From Vibrio sp. STUT-A11 (GTDB lineage: Bacteria > Pseudomonadota > Gammaproteobacteria > Enterobacterales > Vibrionaceae): 64,000 nt of DNA. Below are positions 16,042 through 25,346 of this stretch, in pieces. The stretch spans positions 1,364,001 through 1,428,000 of the forward strand of contig NZ_AP026763.1 of assembly GCF_026000435.1 (NCBI RefSeq). The letters are read 5' to 3'. Position 1 is the first letter of the stretch. Each line of letters starts with the position of its first letter. Under the pieces are notes generated by a model that was given only the letters and a program-made list of their open reading frames with translations, had not been told where the DNA came from and did not search any database. The translations under genes and the position numbers were made by a program.

Positions 16042-17211
16042 ATGGAAATTACGTTAGAGCTACTATTTTGGACATTGGTTGGCTGTGCTGGCTTGATCGT
16101 GCTACTGCAAGCTATCTCCATCAACAAAAAGCATCAGATGCAGCAATGGGCACTCGATGAAGCTAAGCGGGTCAATGCCCGGTTTGATCAGCACAGTACG
16201 CAAATGGACAGGCAGGCTGGTGAGCTCGGCCAACAACTCAGCGATAAAACGGACCAGTTGCTCAGAGTGATGAAAATCGCTGCGGGCGACATCATCCAGC
16301 ACGTTACTGCTGAAGTTAACCAGCAGGGCGCACAAGTGGTCGCGCGCCTGTCTGCGGCGGAGAAAGAAGTGGTGAGCGAGCTGACTCAGCTCTCTTCACA
16401 GCTTGCCGCGACCGAGGCTGAGCTAAAAGGTGCAGCGCTGGCGCTGGAGCAAAAGTTGCTGGAGCAGCACACCAGCACCGGGGCCAGCTTGTCTGCGATG
16501 CAAAGCAAACAAGAGAGAACCGATGGCCTGATCGCGCAGCAGGCTGCAGAGCAGCAACGGCAGATCGAGGCTCTGCATGCATTGAGCCAGGAGCAGCATC
16601 AGGAAAGCCGTCACCTGCACTCTGAGTTGGCACGCACCCAGGCGGAAAGTGCTAGGTCACTGGCGAAAAAGCAGAGCGAAGAGTTAATCCACGTGCAGAA
16701 GCTGGTGGGCCAGTCCCACAGCAGCCTGAAAGCCTTGCTGCAAACGCTTCAGCAGTTGGACGAGAAGCGCGATTTTGCGGCCAAGCAGGCCGGTATTGCC
16801 CAGCTTGAACATTTAACCACCCAGATCCAGCAGTTACGCGCCGATAACCTGGTGAGCCTGACCAATGAACTGGCCAGGCATCAGGAGCTGACGATTGACA
16901 CGGACGATTTCGTCAAGCGGCTAGGCGACTGCAAAGTGACCCAGATCGAGGACAAGCACTCCGGCCAGGTGACGCAGATTTACTATGAAAACGGCAAAAA
17001 GCGCAGCAGTGATACCTTTGCCGGTACCCAGCTCAAATACCAGATGACGTTTAATGAGGACGGAAAACCGGCACGGGGCTGTGAATTCGACCAGGCCGGA
17101 AACCTGGTGTTCGAATACCTGTATGACGATGCCGGCGAAATCAGCAAGCGTATCGAGACGGTCTATGACCCGAAAGGCAACGAAAAACAAAAACTAGAAA
17201 CAGCGTATTAA
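16042..17211 (+). CDS. Membrane-anchored coiled-coil protein with MORN/YwqK-like tail
   Basis: A 389-residue protein. Residues about 7-25 (LLFWTLVGCAGLIVLLQAI) form one N-terminal membrane segment. Residues about 30-300 are Gln/Ala/Glu-rich heptads, a long coiled coil with few other features. The last about 90 residues carry short beta-hairpin repeats (TQIYYENGKKRSSDTF, YQMTFNEDGKPARGCEF, LVFEYLYDDAGEISKRIE), the pattern seen in MORN-2/YwqK-type repeats. No enzyme motif is visible. A ribosome site (AAGGGA) precedes the ATG. As second gene of the operon it could form a membrane scaffold or sensor; that is inference. I do not recognise a named homologue. Confidence 0.75.
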   Translation: MEITLELLFWTLVGCAGLIVLLQAISINKKHQMQQWALDEAKRVNARFDQHSTQMDRQAGELGQQLSDKTDQLLRVMKIAAGDIIQHVTAEVNQQGAQVVARLSAAEKEVVSELTQLSSQLAATEAELKGAALALEQKLLEQHTSTGASLSAMQSKQERTDGLIAQQAAEQQRQIEALHALSQEQHQESRHLHSELARTQAESARSLAKKQSEELIHVQKLVGQSHSSLKALLQTLQQLDEKRDFAAKQAGIAQLEHLTTQIQQLRADNLVSLTNELARHQELTIDTDDFVKRLGDCKVTQIEDKHSGQVTQIYYENGKKRSSDTFAGTQLKYQMTFNEDGKPARGCEFDQAGNLVFEYLYDDAGEISKRIETVYDPKGNEKQKLETAY

Positions 17212-17227
17212 TTATTGGGGACAACAC

Positions 17228-17632
17228 ATGTACTTATCTGAACTGAATATTGGCGAGAAGAAGAACTTCCTGGAACTGGCGAAATACGCCATGGGGTTGA
17301 ACGGTGAGCAGAAGACCGAAGAGCAGACGATTTTTCAGTCGTTTGTGCAGGAATGTGGTCTGACGGAGCATACCCTGACCAAGCAGGACAACATTGAGTC
17401 CGTGATCAAAGTGCTGGCAAAATCAAAAGGGAAAAGCAAACGCATCATACTGGTTGAACTGTTCGGGATCCTGTTGGCCGACGGTGAGGTGTGCATCGAG
17501 GAAGAGGCGTTTATGGACAAGCTCAGCGATGCACTGGCGATCGACAGCTTTGAAGTGAAGAAAATGCAGCGTTGGGTGAACGCCATGAACGATATGGTGG
17601 CGGAAGGCTATGCCATGATTGATAAGGAATAA
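17228..17632 (+). CDS. TerB-like protein
   Basis: A 134-residue all-helical protein with the TerB (tellurite-resistance/DjlA N-terminal) pattern: two helical repeats each carrying an acidic turn, here LAKYAMGLNGEQKTEEQTIF and ELFGILLADGEVCIEEEAFM (the A-D-G-x-x-x-x-E-E core). TerB domains bind metal or sit at membranes and often occur in phage-defence and stress systems. It begins 16 bases after the previous stop with GGGGA as ribosome site and ends 3 bases before the next gene, so it is clearly part of the same operon. No toxin or enzyme motif. Confidence 0.8.
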   Translation: MYLSELNIGEKKNFLELAKYAMGLNGEQKTEEQTIFQSFVQECGLTEHTLTKQDNIESVIKVLAKSKGKSKRIILVELFGILLADGEVCIEEEAFMDKLSDALAIDSFEVKKMQRWVNAMNDMVAEGYAMIDKE

Positions 17633-17635
17633 TGT

Positions 17636-18559
17636 ATGGGCTTTGTTAGCAGATTAGGAAGTTGGTGTTCAAGCGCATATAGTGCGGCAAAAAATTTCAC
17701 ATCGAAAGCTACAGGTGCTGTAAAGCAGACGTGCTCTAAGGTATGGAGCGCCTTTACGGGTAAGCACTATGCCGATGAAGCGGAATCAATCATTGCCGAA
17801 ACGGAAAAACGGTTTACCGATGCCAAGCAGATTTACGAGCAAGAGGTCAGGCAGATATCCGCCAGTATCGAGACTAAGATCAGCCGGATCAACCGCCAGA
17901 AGCAGGACATTTACGCGATTCACTTCGAGCGTTTTATCAAGGTATCAAAGCGGATGCACAACGTTACGGTAAAGGGTCAGCCTTTTGAAGAGCTGTTCGA
18001 TGACCGCATCCTGGAGATCAAACCGCAACGTGGTGTCAGGGCGAAATCAGAGATCATGTTGATTGATTTTAATCAGATGGGCCTGTTGGATACACTGGGT
18101 ATGGTGCTGACCTTGGGCTTCTTTTCGCGTAAGAAAGCCAAAGAGTCGCTCGAGCGTGCCAAGCAGGAGCGCGCGCGCGTGACTGAAGAGATCACCAAGC
18201 TGGAGGCACAGCAGAAGCAGCTTAAGGTGATCGAAGAGTCAATCGATAACGTGGTGGTGTATTTCGATGAACTGGTGGCCAACTACAGCAAGTTATTGGA
18301 CCGGTTCGAATACGGAATCCAGACCCAGCGCATGCATCAGATGGCCGAAAACAGTGATGTGTTTGCCCACAAACTCGATTTTAAGCGTTTGCCGATTGTT
18401 CACCTGGAAGAGTTTCGTGCCCTGTTTAACTTGTCGATTGTCCTGAAACAGATGGCAAACCTGGGTTACTTGTCAGAATCGGGTGAGTTCATTGCCGCCG
18501 ACAGCGAGAAAGCCAAAGCGGTGTACGAGATGTCTCAGTCACACTCTTTGTGCGCATGA
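17636..18559 (+). CDS. Coiled-coil protein, unknown family
   Basis: A 307-residue protein of unknown family. The first about 45 residues (GSWCSSAYSAAKNFTSKATG...) are small, Ser/Ala/Lys-rich and could form an amphipathic membrane-binding helix. Two coiled-coil stretches follow: about residues 50-100 (EAESIIAETEKRF onward) and about 170-220 (KKAKESLERAKQERARVTEE...). Between them lies a short hydrophobic segment (LLDTLGMVLTLGFF). There is no nucleotide-binding or nuclease motif. It starts 3 bases after the TerB gene and ends about 10 bases before the HNH gene. Probably a structural partner in a membrane-associated complex; function not known. Confidence 0.72.
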   Translation: MGFVSRLGSWCSSAYSAAKNFTSKATGAVKQTCSKVWSAFTGKHYADEAESIIAETEKRFTDAKQIYEQEVRQISASIETKISRINRQKQDIYAIHFERFIKVSKRMHNVTVKGQPFEELFDDRILEIKPQRGVRAKSEIMLIDFNQMGLLDTLGMVLTLGFFSRKKAKESLERAKQERARVTEEITKLEAQQKQLKVIEESIDNVVVYFDELVANYSKLLDRFEYGIQTQRMHQMAENSDVFAHKLDFKRLPIVHLEEFRALFNLSIVLKQMANLGYLSESGEFIAADSEKAKAVYEMSQSHSLCA

Positions 18560-18569
18560 GGAGGTAATG

Positions 18570-20429
18570 ATGGCAAGCAAGCAAGATTTTGAAATCAAGT
18601 CATTGTCCAGTACCGAGCTAGTTGAGCGGCTTGAGGGCTGCTCGCCACTGCAGGCCAGCAAAGTGCTGCTGGATGTCGAACTGCACGATCAGCGAGACAG
18701 CCTGGAAGTGTTACAGACCATTGAGGAGCAAATGGCCGACAGTCAAGCGGGCATCGGCGAGTCACTGGTTAAGCCGATCCTGCTGAACGTGTGTGACGGG
18801 CTGGTCAGCCACCCGAAACTCAAGTTGTCAAAAAAGGGGCTTACAGCCTCCCGGTTGGTGAATGAGTTACAGAGTTTCAGTTATGATGCGTCGGCGAGTA
18901 TGGTGGCCGATCATCGGCTCGATAAACAACGTCTGGACGAGCATACGCGAAAGCAGCGAGACGACAAGGGGCCATACAAAGGTAAGCGCAAGATAGTCGA
19001 AGATACCGATAAGCTCGATGACTACCTAGACAGTCGTATCAAAAACAACCGGCGCATCGAAAGTGAGCTTGAAGTCAATGAGCAGGGGCAGAAACGCTAT
19101 TTATACCGGAGAAGCGATGCGATCAACCAGGCGAAAAAAGAGCAGGGGGTCAACTATTCCAAAAGTGAGATTAACGTTGATCACCAGGTTCCGCTGAAAC
19201 ATGCTTTTGAGGAGTATGGCCAGAGTAAAGCAATTTCGCTCGATGATCTGAAAACGGCGCTCAACCAGGACGCGAACTTTAAGAATATCTCCGGAAAGCT
19301 CAACACTTCAAAAGGAGAGAAATCCTGGAGTGAATACCAGCAGTGGGTCGAGAACAAGCGAGGCCGGCTTGAACGTAAGCAAAGAGCGGGGACCCTATCC
19401 AAGTCGGAACAGCAGGAGTTAAACGACCTGCCGACGAAAAAAACGCTGGATAATGCCCTGGAGGCCGAAAAAACATCAAAGGAGGCGATCGAAAGTGATC
19501 TGAACAAAGTGGTGGCTAACAAGCTAAAAACAGATCGTAACATGGGCAAAAAACTGGCGAAGGAAGCCTACGGCCAGGCGAAAGATGAGTTGGAAGAAAA
19601 GGGTATTGGTGAGCTCATCATCCTCATCATTAAACCCATTTTCTTTGAGCTGCGAGACACTTTCCAATATGGCGTACTCCATGGACTAGAGACCGATTCC
19701 AAGCTAGATGCGATAGGATTACGGTTCAAGAGAGCGTATCGTTACATCATGGCGAACCTGAAACATGTCGGGTTTGATGTTATCAAGGACGCACTGAAAA
19801 ACTTCGTCAAGTACCTGATCAATGCGGTTATTAATCTGTTTGTTGGAATGTTAAAACGGGCGCTGAAGATCATTTCTGAAGGATTTAATGCCATAATCCA
19901 GGCGATCAAGATTCTGTTCAGTGACAGCACTCCGGCGCAGAAAGCCGATGCGATTACAAAGTTGCTTGCTACGACCGTGGTCACCTATGTGAGTTTCACC
20001 TTTGAGCAGGTGATATCACCCTATGTCGACATGATCCCTGTGGTGGGTGAGCATCTCAAAGAGGCTACCGGCATCATGGTGTCCGGGATTGGTTCAACCC
20101 TGGTGGTTTGGCTGCTTGATCAGGCCGATATTTTTTCAACCAAGGCCGAGCTGCGTACCAAGCGGGTTAAAGAAGTTTTTGAGATGAGAATTCAGCAAAT
20201 CAAAGACAACACGGATGCGTTTGAACAGGCGTCGATAGCCAAACTGGCCCGGGATAAACTGCAGTTTCGCTCGCTGACTGAACATCTATCAAGAGCCATT
20301 GATGGTGACAGTAACGTCAACTCTGACGTTGAAGCGATAGCCGATTTCATGAAAGTCGATCTTAAAATCAGATCCAGCGATGATTTTATGGCCCTGCTGG
20401 AAAACAATAATACGCTGGAAATCGCATAA
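18570..20429 (+). CDS. HNH-like nuclease with C-terminal membrane segments
   Basis: A 619-residue protein from the ATG at 18570, chosen because AGGAGG (18559-18564) is 5 bases ahead; the ATG at 18567 is possible, and a longer frame to 18483 overlaps the previous gene. An HNH/His-Me finger is visible: INVDHQVPL with D204-H205, then FKNISGKLNTSKGEKSW with N239, N245 and K248, the D-H ... N ... N-x-x-K layout of HNH nucleases. Residues about 110-200 and 255-340 are charged helices. Three hydrophobic stretches follow at about 410-430, 460-480 and 500-520, then a helical tail. A nuclease joined to membrane segments suggests an effector that is held at, or acts with, the membrane. It is the last gene, ending 7 bases before a strong terminator. 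Confidence 0.75.
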   Translation: MASKQDFEIKSLSSTELVERLEGCSPLQASKVLLDVELHDQRDSLEVLQTIEEQMADSQAGIGESLVKPILLNVCDGLVSHPKLKLSKKGLTASRLVNELQSFSYDASASMVADHRLDKQRLDEHTRKQRDDKGPYKGKRKIVEDTDKLDDYLDSRIKNNRRIESELEVNEQGQKRYLYRRSDAINQAKKEQGVNYSKSEINVDHQVPLKHAFEEYGQSKAISLDDLKTALNQDANFKNISGKLNTSKGEKSWSEYQQWVENKRGRLERKQRAGTLSKSEQQELNDLPTKKTLDNALEAEKTSKEAIESDLNKVVANKLKTDRNMGKKLAKEAYGQAKDELEEKGIGELIILIIKPIFFELRDTFQYGVLHGLETDSKLDAIGLRFKRAYRYIMANLKHVGFDVIKDALKNFVKYLINAVINLFVGMLKRALKIISEGFNAIIQAIKILFSDSTPAQKADAITKLLATTVVTYVSFTFEQVISPYVDMIPVVGEHLKEATGIMVSGIGSTLVVWLLDQADIFSTKAELRTKRVKEVFEMRIQQIKDNTDAFEQASIAKLARDKLQFRSLTEHLSRAIDGDSNVNSDVEAIADFMKVDLKIRSSDDFMALLENNNTLEIA

Positions 20430-20435
20430 CCCACT

Positions 20436-20462
20436 ACGCCTCTGAATCAGAGGCGTTTTTTA
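20436..20462 (+). terminator. Rho-independent terminator of the HNH operon
   Basis: ACGCCTCTG-AAT-CAGAGGCGT: 9-bp perfect stem, 3-base loop, followed by T6. It works in the plus direction; on the minus strand no T run follows, although the channel gene's stop codon lies in the T run. Confidence 0.9.
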
Positions 20463-21239
20463 TTCAATCTTGTGCTTTATCTCGGTTAGTAGCTGTTTAA
20501 TTTCACGATTTTCTCGCCTTAGCTCAAGCACCTCCCGCTTGAGGTCATCATTGTTGTCACTGACCAGTTCATCAACGAACACTGCATTCGCTAGAGAAAC
20601 CGCAATAAAGCCGCCGCTGACCAGGACGATGATGGTAAAGGCATTGACGCTGGCGTGCAGCAGGGGATGGCTGGTTTTATCGATAGAGTCCGGCAATGCA
20701 CCCCAGTTCTCAATGGTAAATATCTCAAAGACAGTGTTGAGTGATGTCAATGGAGTACTAAAATAGTCGGGAACGCTGGTGGAAAACAGGATAAATCCAA
20801 TCAGTGAAAAGAAGCACAACAGGCAGAAAAGCAGGATCAACACCGCTTTGGAGCTTTTGATCGCCCGAGCTAATCCGCTCAGAACTTGTGAGCCGTTCGG
20901 GATGATCTTGAACACGCGGATAACCGAGATTAACCTGAACACGCGTAAATAGATAACACTATCGATATCGGCGATAGGCATGGCGACCAGGCTGGCAACC
21001 AGTAAAAAGAAGTCAAACTGACAGGACGGGGACTGAAAATATCTCCTCCACGACAGCACGTGTACTTTCAAGAAAAATTCCAGCGAAAAATAGATCAAAA
21101 CATAAATATCGATGTACTGAAATACGTGGTTTTCGTACAGGTGCTGCGTAAAAAATATTAGCAGTGAACTGATCACGACATACGATGAGAGTCGATCTAA
21201 GCTTTTTAAAGATATCGATCCTTTTGATAATACAAACAT
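20460..21239 (-). CDS. Voltage-gated ion channel, BacNav-like
   Basis: A 259-residue Ion_trans-family protein with six membrane segments. S4 carries spaced arginines (YLRVFRLISVIRVFKII); the pore loop reads FTIENWGALPD, close to the FTLESWS selectivity filter of bacterial sodium channels such as NaChBac, with Glu conserved at the key position. After S6 comes a C-terminal coiled coil (DDLKREVLELRRENREIKQL), typical of BacNav tetramers. It conducts sodium across the inner membrane in response to voltage. It converges on the five-gene operon and shares its terminator zone. Vibrio genomes do carry such channels as housekeeping genes, so a link to the operon is only a possibility. Confidence 0.85.
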   Translation of the reverse strand: MFVLSKGSISLKSLDRLSSYVVISSLLIFFTQHLYENHVFQYIDIYVLIYFSLEFFLKVHVLSWRRYFQSPSCQFDFFLLVASLVAMPIADIDSVIYLRVFRLISVIRVFKIIPNGSQVLSGLARAIKSSKAVLILLFCLLCFFSLIGFILFSTSVPDYFSTPLTSLNTVFEIFTIENWGALPDSIDKTSHPLLHASVNAFTIIVLVSGGFIAVSLANAVFVDELVSDNNDDLKREVLELRRENREIKQLLTEIKHKIE

Positions 21240-21936
21240 AAAGTTGATTCCTGACTTAAGGCAGTTATTTTATCATGAATTAGCTCCAGCTAAATAGCTG
21301 TTCCTAAATGTAATCCACTGGTGTGTAGAAACAAAAAGGAACTCGGTAACGTTTGAGCAATCTGAACTGTCGCCAAACATACAAACTCGCAACCGTTACC
21401 GAGTACGCATGATTCTAACATTGCCTGACAGCGCCGAGCGACGTCATATGATCAAAAAGATGCATAAGGATGAAGATCATACAGACAGCCAATAGTTCCC
21501 CCTTGAGATTCAGATAGGTAGAGATCAAGCAGTTCCTTCTTTCCGTCGATTTTCAGTTCTAGGATGGCGTGAATAGTTTTGCTTATGTAGCGTCCGTCTT
21601 CCTTGATTTTATAGTGGATAGCGTCAAGCTAAACAAAGGGATAGAGCACGTTGAGCGGTCGCTGTTGCCACTCTTTAAGCGGACTTCGTAACAGTGACTC
21701 GGTTCCGCTTCCATAGAAGTTAATTCATATTTTACTAAATTAAAAAGATAACTCGAATTGCCCTTATTCCGTGCTGGCAACTAGGAAGGAATCCTTCGCA
21801 GTTGCTTAAATCACCTTCGGCCTTTGTTGAGTAGACGACATCTGTTACCAAGTGTCGTCCCTCTAAGATGTATGGACTCCCTCTCTTCAGGGAGCTACGG
21901 TTGAAGTTGATCAAAACCTAACCAAGAGTCCATACA
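21240..21936. other. Gene-free stretch with IS630 and IS256 fragments
   Basis: An 11-bp inverted repeat (ACTCGGTAACG at 21341, CGTTACCGAGT at 21394) precedes a 28-codon frame at 21409-21495 (SAERRHMIKKMHKDED) that looks like the N-terminus of an IS630-type transposase. On the minus strand about 21483-21632 encodes LDAIHYKIKEDGRYISKTIH, a recognisable IS256 (mutator) transposase block. Both are decayed. Confidence 0.6.
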
Positions 21937-22945
21937 ATGCAGAAATATAACGTTATAGCGATTGATTTGGCAAAAAATGTCTTTCAGGCTTGTAAATTAA
22001 GCCCACAGGGAAAAGTTATATACAATCGAGAAATAAACAGAACGAAGCTCAAAGAACTTCTAATTAAACAGAAGCTTTCATTAGTGGCAATGAAATCGTG
22101 TTCTAGTGCTCATTATTGGGCGAGATATGCAAAAGCCGCTGGTCATCAAGTCAAAGTGATCAATACTCGTGCGGTTAAGGGATTTCAAACAAAAAACAGA
22201 TAAGAACGATGCTCTTGCAATTGACACCGCAGCATCTCTTGAGCATATCCATAGCGTTCGAGTTCAATATGTGGATGAGCAAGCAACGCCATCAATGGAA
22301 CGAGGCAGAAATTTAGCTCTCACTCACCAGATAGCTCAAAGTAATCATATTCGTGGATTACTGCCAGAATTGGGGGGTATTCTACCCCGAGGATTAACCT
22401 CGTTAAGAGAAGGGATTCCATTTATTCTTGAAGATGCGGAAAATGGATTACCCGATCAGTTCAGAGCCGTACTTCTTCGGTTGTGGGAGCATTTGCTTAT
22501 TCAGACAGAACATCTGGATGATCTGACTAAACAGCTAGAGATGGCAATTAAAGATAATGATGTCTGTCAGAAGCTAATAAAATTTGAAGGAATTGGTCCT
22601 ATAGGGACTTTAGGTCTTGCTCTGCGATTAGGGAAAGGCGAGAACTTCTCAGGTGGAAGAAGTGCATCAGCCAGCATAGGCTTAACACAAAAGCAGCATA
22701 GCTCTGGCGGTGAAGAACGTATTGGGCATATATCAAAGAAAAGTGCCGACATGCGAATCCGTTCAACACTTTTTCAAGGAGCGCTTTCGGTCGTTAGCCT
22801 GGTAGTGAATCGCCCAGCTAGAACAAATAAAGAACAATGGTTAAAAGCATTAATAGAGAGACGTGGGAAGAAAGTTGCTGCGATTGCGTTAGCAAATAAA
22901 ACCGTACGAACAGCTTACGTTCTTTTAAAGAATGATTCAGTGTAA
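21937..22945 (+). pseudogene. IS110-family transposase, frameshifted
   Basis: Two overlapping frames (21937-22203 and 22169-22945) together make a full-length IS110 transposase: N-terminal RuvC-like DEDD domain (VIAIDLAKNVFQACKL ... QKTDKNDALAID) and C-terminal transposase_20 domain (LIKFEGIGPIGTLGLALRLG, ASIGLTQKQHSSGG). The frame changes in the A-run at 22191-22196. The catalytic Glu expected in the ME-A-C-x-S-A-H-x-W motif is Lys here (MKSCSSAHYW), so the enzyme would be inactive even if the frame were restored. Confidence 0.88.
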
Positions 22946-23537
22946 CGGCTAGATAAATTAGCTTGATATACCGAGCATAATCAACACAGAGCTATGGTAA
23001 AACATGTAAGACCGACCAGTAGAAGCTAGTTGGATTCTAAGGCACAATAATTCCGTTCTTAAGACAACTTAGCCTATTGGTGCGACTACATTTTAGGATG
23101 AGGTAGCTCCTCAAGAAAGCCCGTATATAAGAGCGCATCTATACTTATTTTTATTTTGTTTTTTTGTTGATTTGCCGAAGGAGTCCATATAAAAACCAGC
23201 GTGAAACTTTCATCGCACTAGGCTTAATCCTTCACGAAGGCGCCGATTGGCACCCAGCAACTTATAAAGCAGCAGAATCAGGTTCATTCCAAGAGTAATG
23301 GCATTGCCCAGGGATATCGCATGAGTAGATTTTTTGTAAACGGTAAGTGTTATCTTTGTTGGATTTCCTGTCGTGGTGATATACAAGCCCTAATTCAAGC
23401 GTTCAACAAACAACTAAAGTTCAACGGAAACCGTCATCGAGAAAATATATCGTAGTTAAGGAAGTGTAAAAAGTAACATTAATTCAACTCATGCGTTCGC
23501 CCTGCACCGGTATGTGTTCCCATCCCACCTTTTTCTA
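22946..23537. other. Gene-free stretch, unrecognised remnants
   Basis: No complete gene. A plus-strand stretch near 23185-23298 encodes a run ending in LILHEGADWHPATYKAAESG before a stop, which looks like the C-terminus of a real protein that I cannot name. The rest gives nothing. Confidence 0.35.
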
Positions 23538-23852
23538 GTGTTTTTAAGTTGTTCTAAAAAGTGTAAGTGTGGAAGTGCTCTCAGTCCTTGTGCTGTAAGG
23601 CTTCAGGTGCGAAAGGAAAAATATTATTTCATATAAGAAAAAGAGAAAAGGTTGTCTCACCCAAAAGAGGAGTGAATAGAAGTGTTAACTGTAAAGCAGT
23701 TAACTTTTCCTATTCTGTTTGTTCTCTTTGTCTTGAGTAACTAATCATAAATAGTTCATATTTATTTTTAATGAGTTTAGGAAATGGCTTTTATCCATTT
23801 TTAAGCACTAATTTGCCTTTAAGCCTTGTAATGTAATGATTGAGGGGCTTTG
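23538..23852 (+). repeat. 310-bp direct repeat, copy A
   Basis: From GTGTTTTTAAG to TGAGGGGCTTTG the sequence is almost identical to copy B at 52214-52523, in the same orientation. It contains a hairpin GTTAACTG-TAAAG-CAGTTAAC (23684-23704) followed by TTTTCC, nested in GAATAG ... CTATTC. No coding frame. Origin unknown. Confidence 0.85.
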
Positions 23853-23942
23853 TTTGGCTTTGATGTGATGGACGCACCTCCCTTCTAGCGTCGTTGTACC
23901 AAACTTATGGTGCAACCAGTGAGAACAGTAGGGGTAAAGAGT

Positions 23943-24320
23943 ATGTCCATTAGAGTTGTCGGCATCGATATTGCCAAAAACCTCTTCCAAATATGTATAT
24001 TGGATACTAACGGCCGGATTTTGTCTAATCGTAAAGTTAAGCGAGATAAGCTTCTTGATACTATCCGCCAACTACCGGAGAAAACCGCTCTTGTTATGGA
24101 GTCATATGCGACTTCACATCATTGGGGACGAGTTTTCCAGGAGTTAGGATATACAGTGGCTCTTATCCCAGCCCAGCATGTGAAACCATTTGCTGGCAGG
24201 CAAAAGAACGATGCTAATGATGCGCGAGCTATTTGCGAAGCCTCTTCCAGACCGGACATTCATAAGGTGGTACGAGATATACTAGCCTTCGCTGCCAATT
24301 CCGAAATCAAATACATGTGA
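23943..24320 (+). pseudogene. IS110-family transposase, C-terminally truncated
   Basis: Encodes the N-terminal DEDD domain of an IS110 transposase: VGIDIAKNLFQICIL, LVMESYATSHHWGR with the catalytic Glu present, and RQKNDANDARAI. The coding sequence departs after residue about 115 and stops at 24320; the transposase_20 domain is missing. It is a different lineage from the IS110 copy at 21937. Confidence 0.85.
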
Positions 24321-25028
24321 GATTTGACCCAAGTGTTATTAGTATTTGGATAGTATGAACTGTAGAGTTGTAGACTTGTTTGAATTTTTCATCAACAGTG
24401 GCAGAAATAAGGTGTGGTTAGGACTGTGGATGATTTTGAGTTACTAGTCGGTCGCTGGCAGCCAGTGTTCAATACCGGAACTTATTTATGAATAGCTAAA
24501 TTAGCAAATCCCCTAAAACAGAATCGTCCAAAAGTTAGTTTCGTGCCTTGTTAATATCTGTGTGATCAGAGTTTATTGTCATTTCCACAGTGTTTTTGGT
24601 AGCAATGTACCTTAAAAATGATCAAGCTTTAGCTTTTTATAGACCACGAATCGCTTGAAAAGGCACGCTTCCGATCAAAGTTTATTTTCCTCCGACAAAC
24701 GTTGTTGGTCTCTTCCTGAATGGAAGTGGTAGAAATTGCCTTGGATCACCAGAAACAATACGGATCTCGCAAGAAGTGGAAAGAGGCTGCCGATTATAGC
24801 GGCCTCATAGGCTACTGACTTCGTTGCCGAATTTAGTTTAAGAGTAATGGTATCTAAATAGCCTGTTTTTAAGCAATATACTGAGTTTCGAGCATACCTA
24901 GCCTTGTAAGCTTTTTAACACGTTAATCGTGACGTCCCCACAACTTGTGCGTTGTAACTACGAAGAGTCAGCGGTGCTTCGAGTAGTTGCTGCAAACGAC
25001 ACTTGGCAGTTTCAGACAGTTAATCTTA
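24321..25028. other. Gene-free stretch with IS5-family remnant
   Basis: On the minus strand about 24884-25017 encodes LSETAKCRLQQLLEAPLTLR followed by SYNAQVV, the decayed C-terminal block of an IS5-family transposase (compare LSETAMYRVKQLLGGRLSLR in the element at 52517). The rest holds no frame I recognise. Confidence 0.5.
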
Positions 25029-25044
25029 GTGGTAACGATTACAA
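25029..25044. promoter_or_regulatory. Upstream gal operator (LacI/GalR type)
   Basis: GTGGTAACGATTACAA, a 16-bp partly palindromic site with central CG, close to the E. coli gal operator form GTGNAANCGNTTNCAC. It lies 303 bp before the galE start. Confidence 0.6.
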
Positions 25045-25177
25045 TATTCGTGGCGACTTTTGGATGCTATGTAAGTTATATTTTGTCATTTGCGTGTGAT
25101 TACTGTTAAATTCTCGTGAATTAGCCAGGTTTCGCCCGATTTTTCTACAAAAAACTTAAAATGTTTCTTTTTATTTA

Positions 25178-25193
25178 GTGGTAACGTTTACAC
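25178..25193. promoter_or_regulatory. Proximal gal operator (LacI/GalR type)
   Basis: GTGGTAACGTTTACAC, nearly perfect palindrome. Its centre is 149 bp from the upstream operator, and 154 bp lie between it and the galE start, so repression by looping between two sites is possible, as in the E. coli gal operon. Confidence 0.7.
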
Positions 25194-25346
25194 TAATTTG
25201 AGTTTGATCACGGAACTGAATCGGTGTTGGTTGATAGACTTTTAACCATTGAAGAATTGGGCGTATCGACTTGGTGTGAATAACGCTGGCTCAGTGAGCA
25301 TCAGGTCCGGTAACGAGCAGGAAGCAGCAACAGCGGAGAAGTAAAA

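Noticed and set aside
16316..16633. Minus-strand frames opposite the coiled-coil gene
   Set aside because: Antisense shadows caused by biased codons in the coiled coil.
18483..18569. Upstream extension of the HNH-like gene
   Set aside because: Would overlap the previous gene by 77 bases; AGGAGG lies just ahead of the ATG at 18570.
23538..23852. The 310-bp repeat as an intact insertion sequence
   Set aside because: No terminal inverted repeats and no coding frame.
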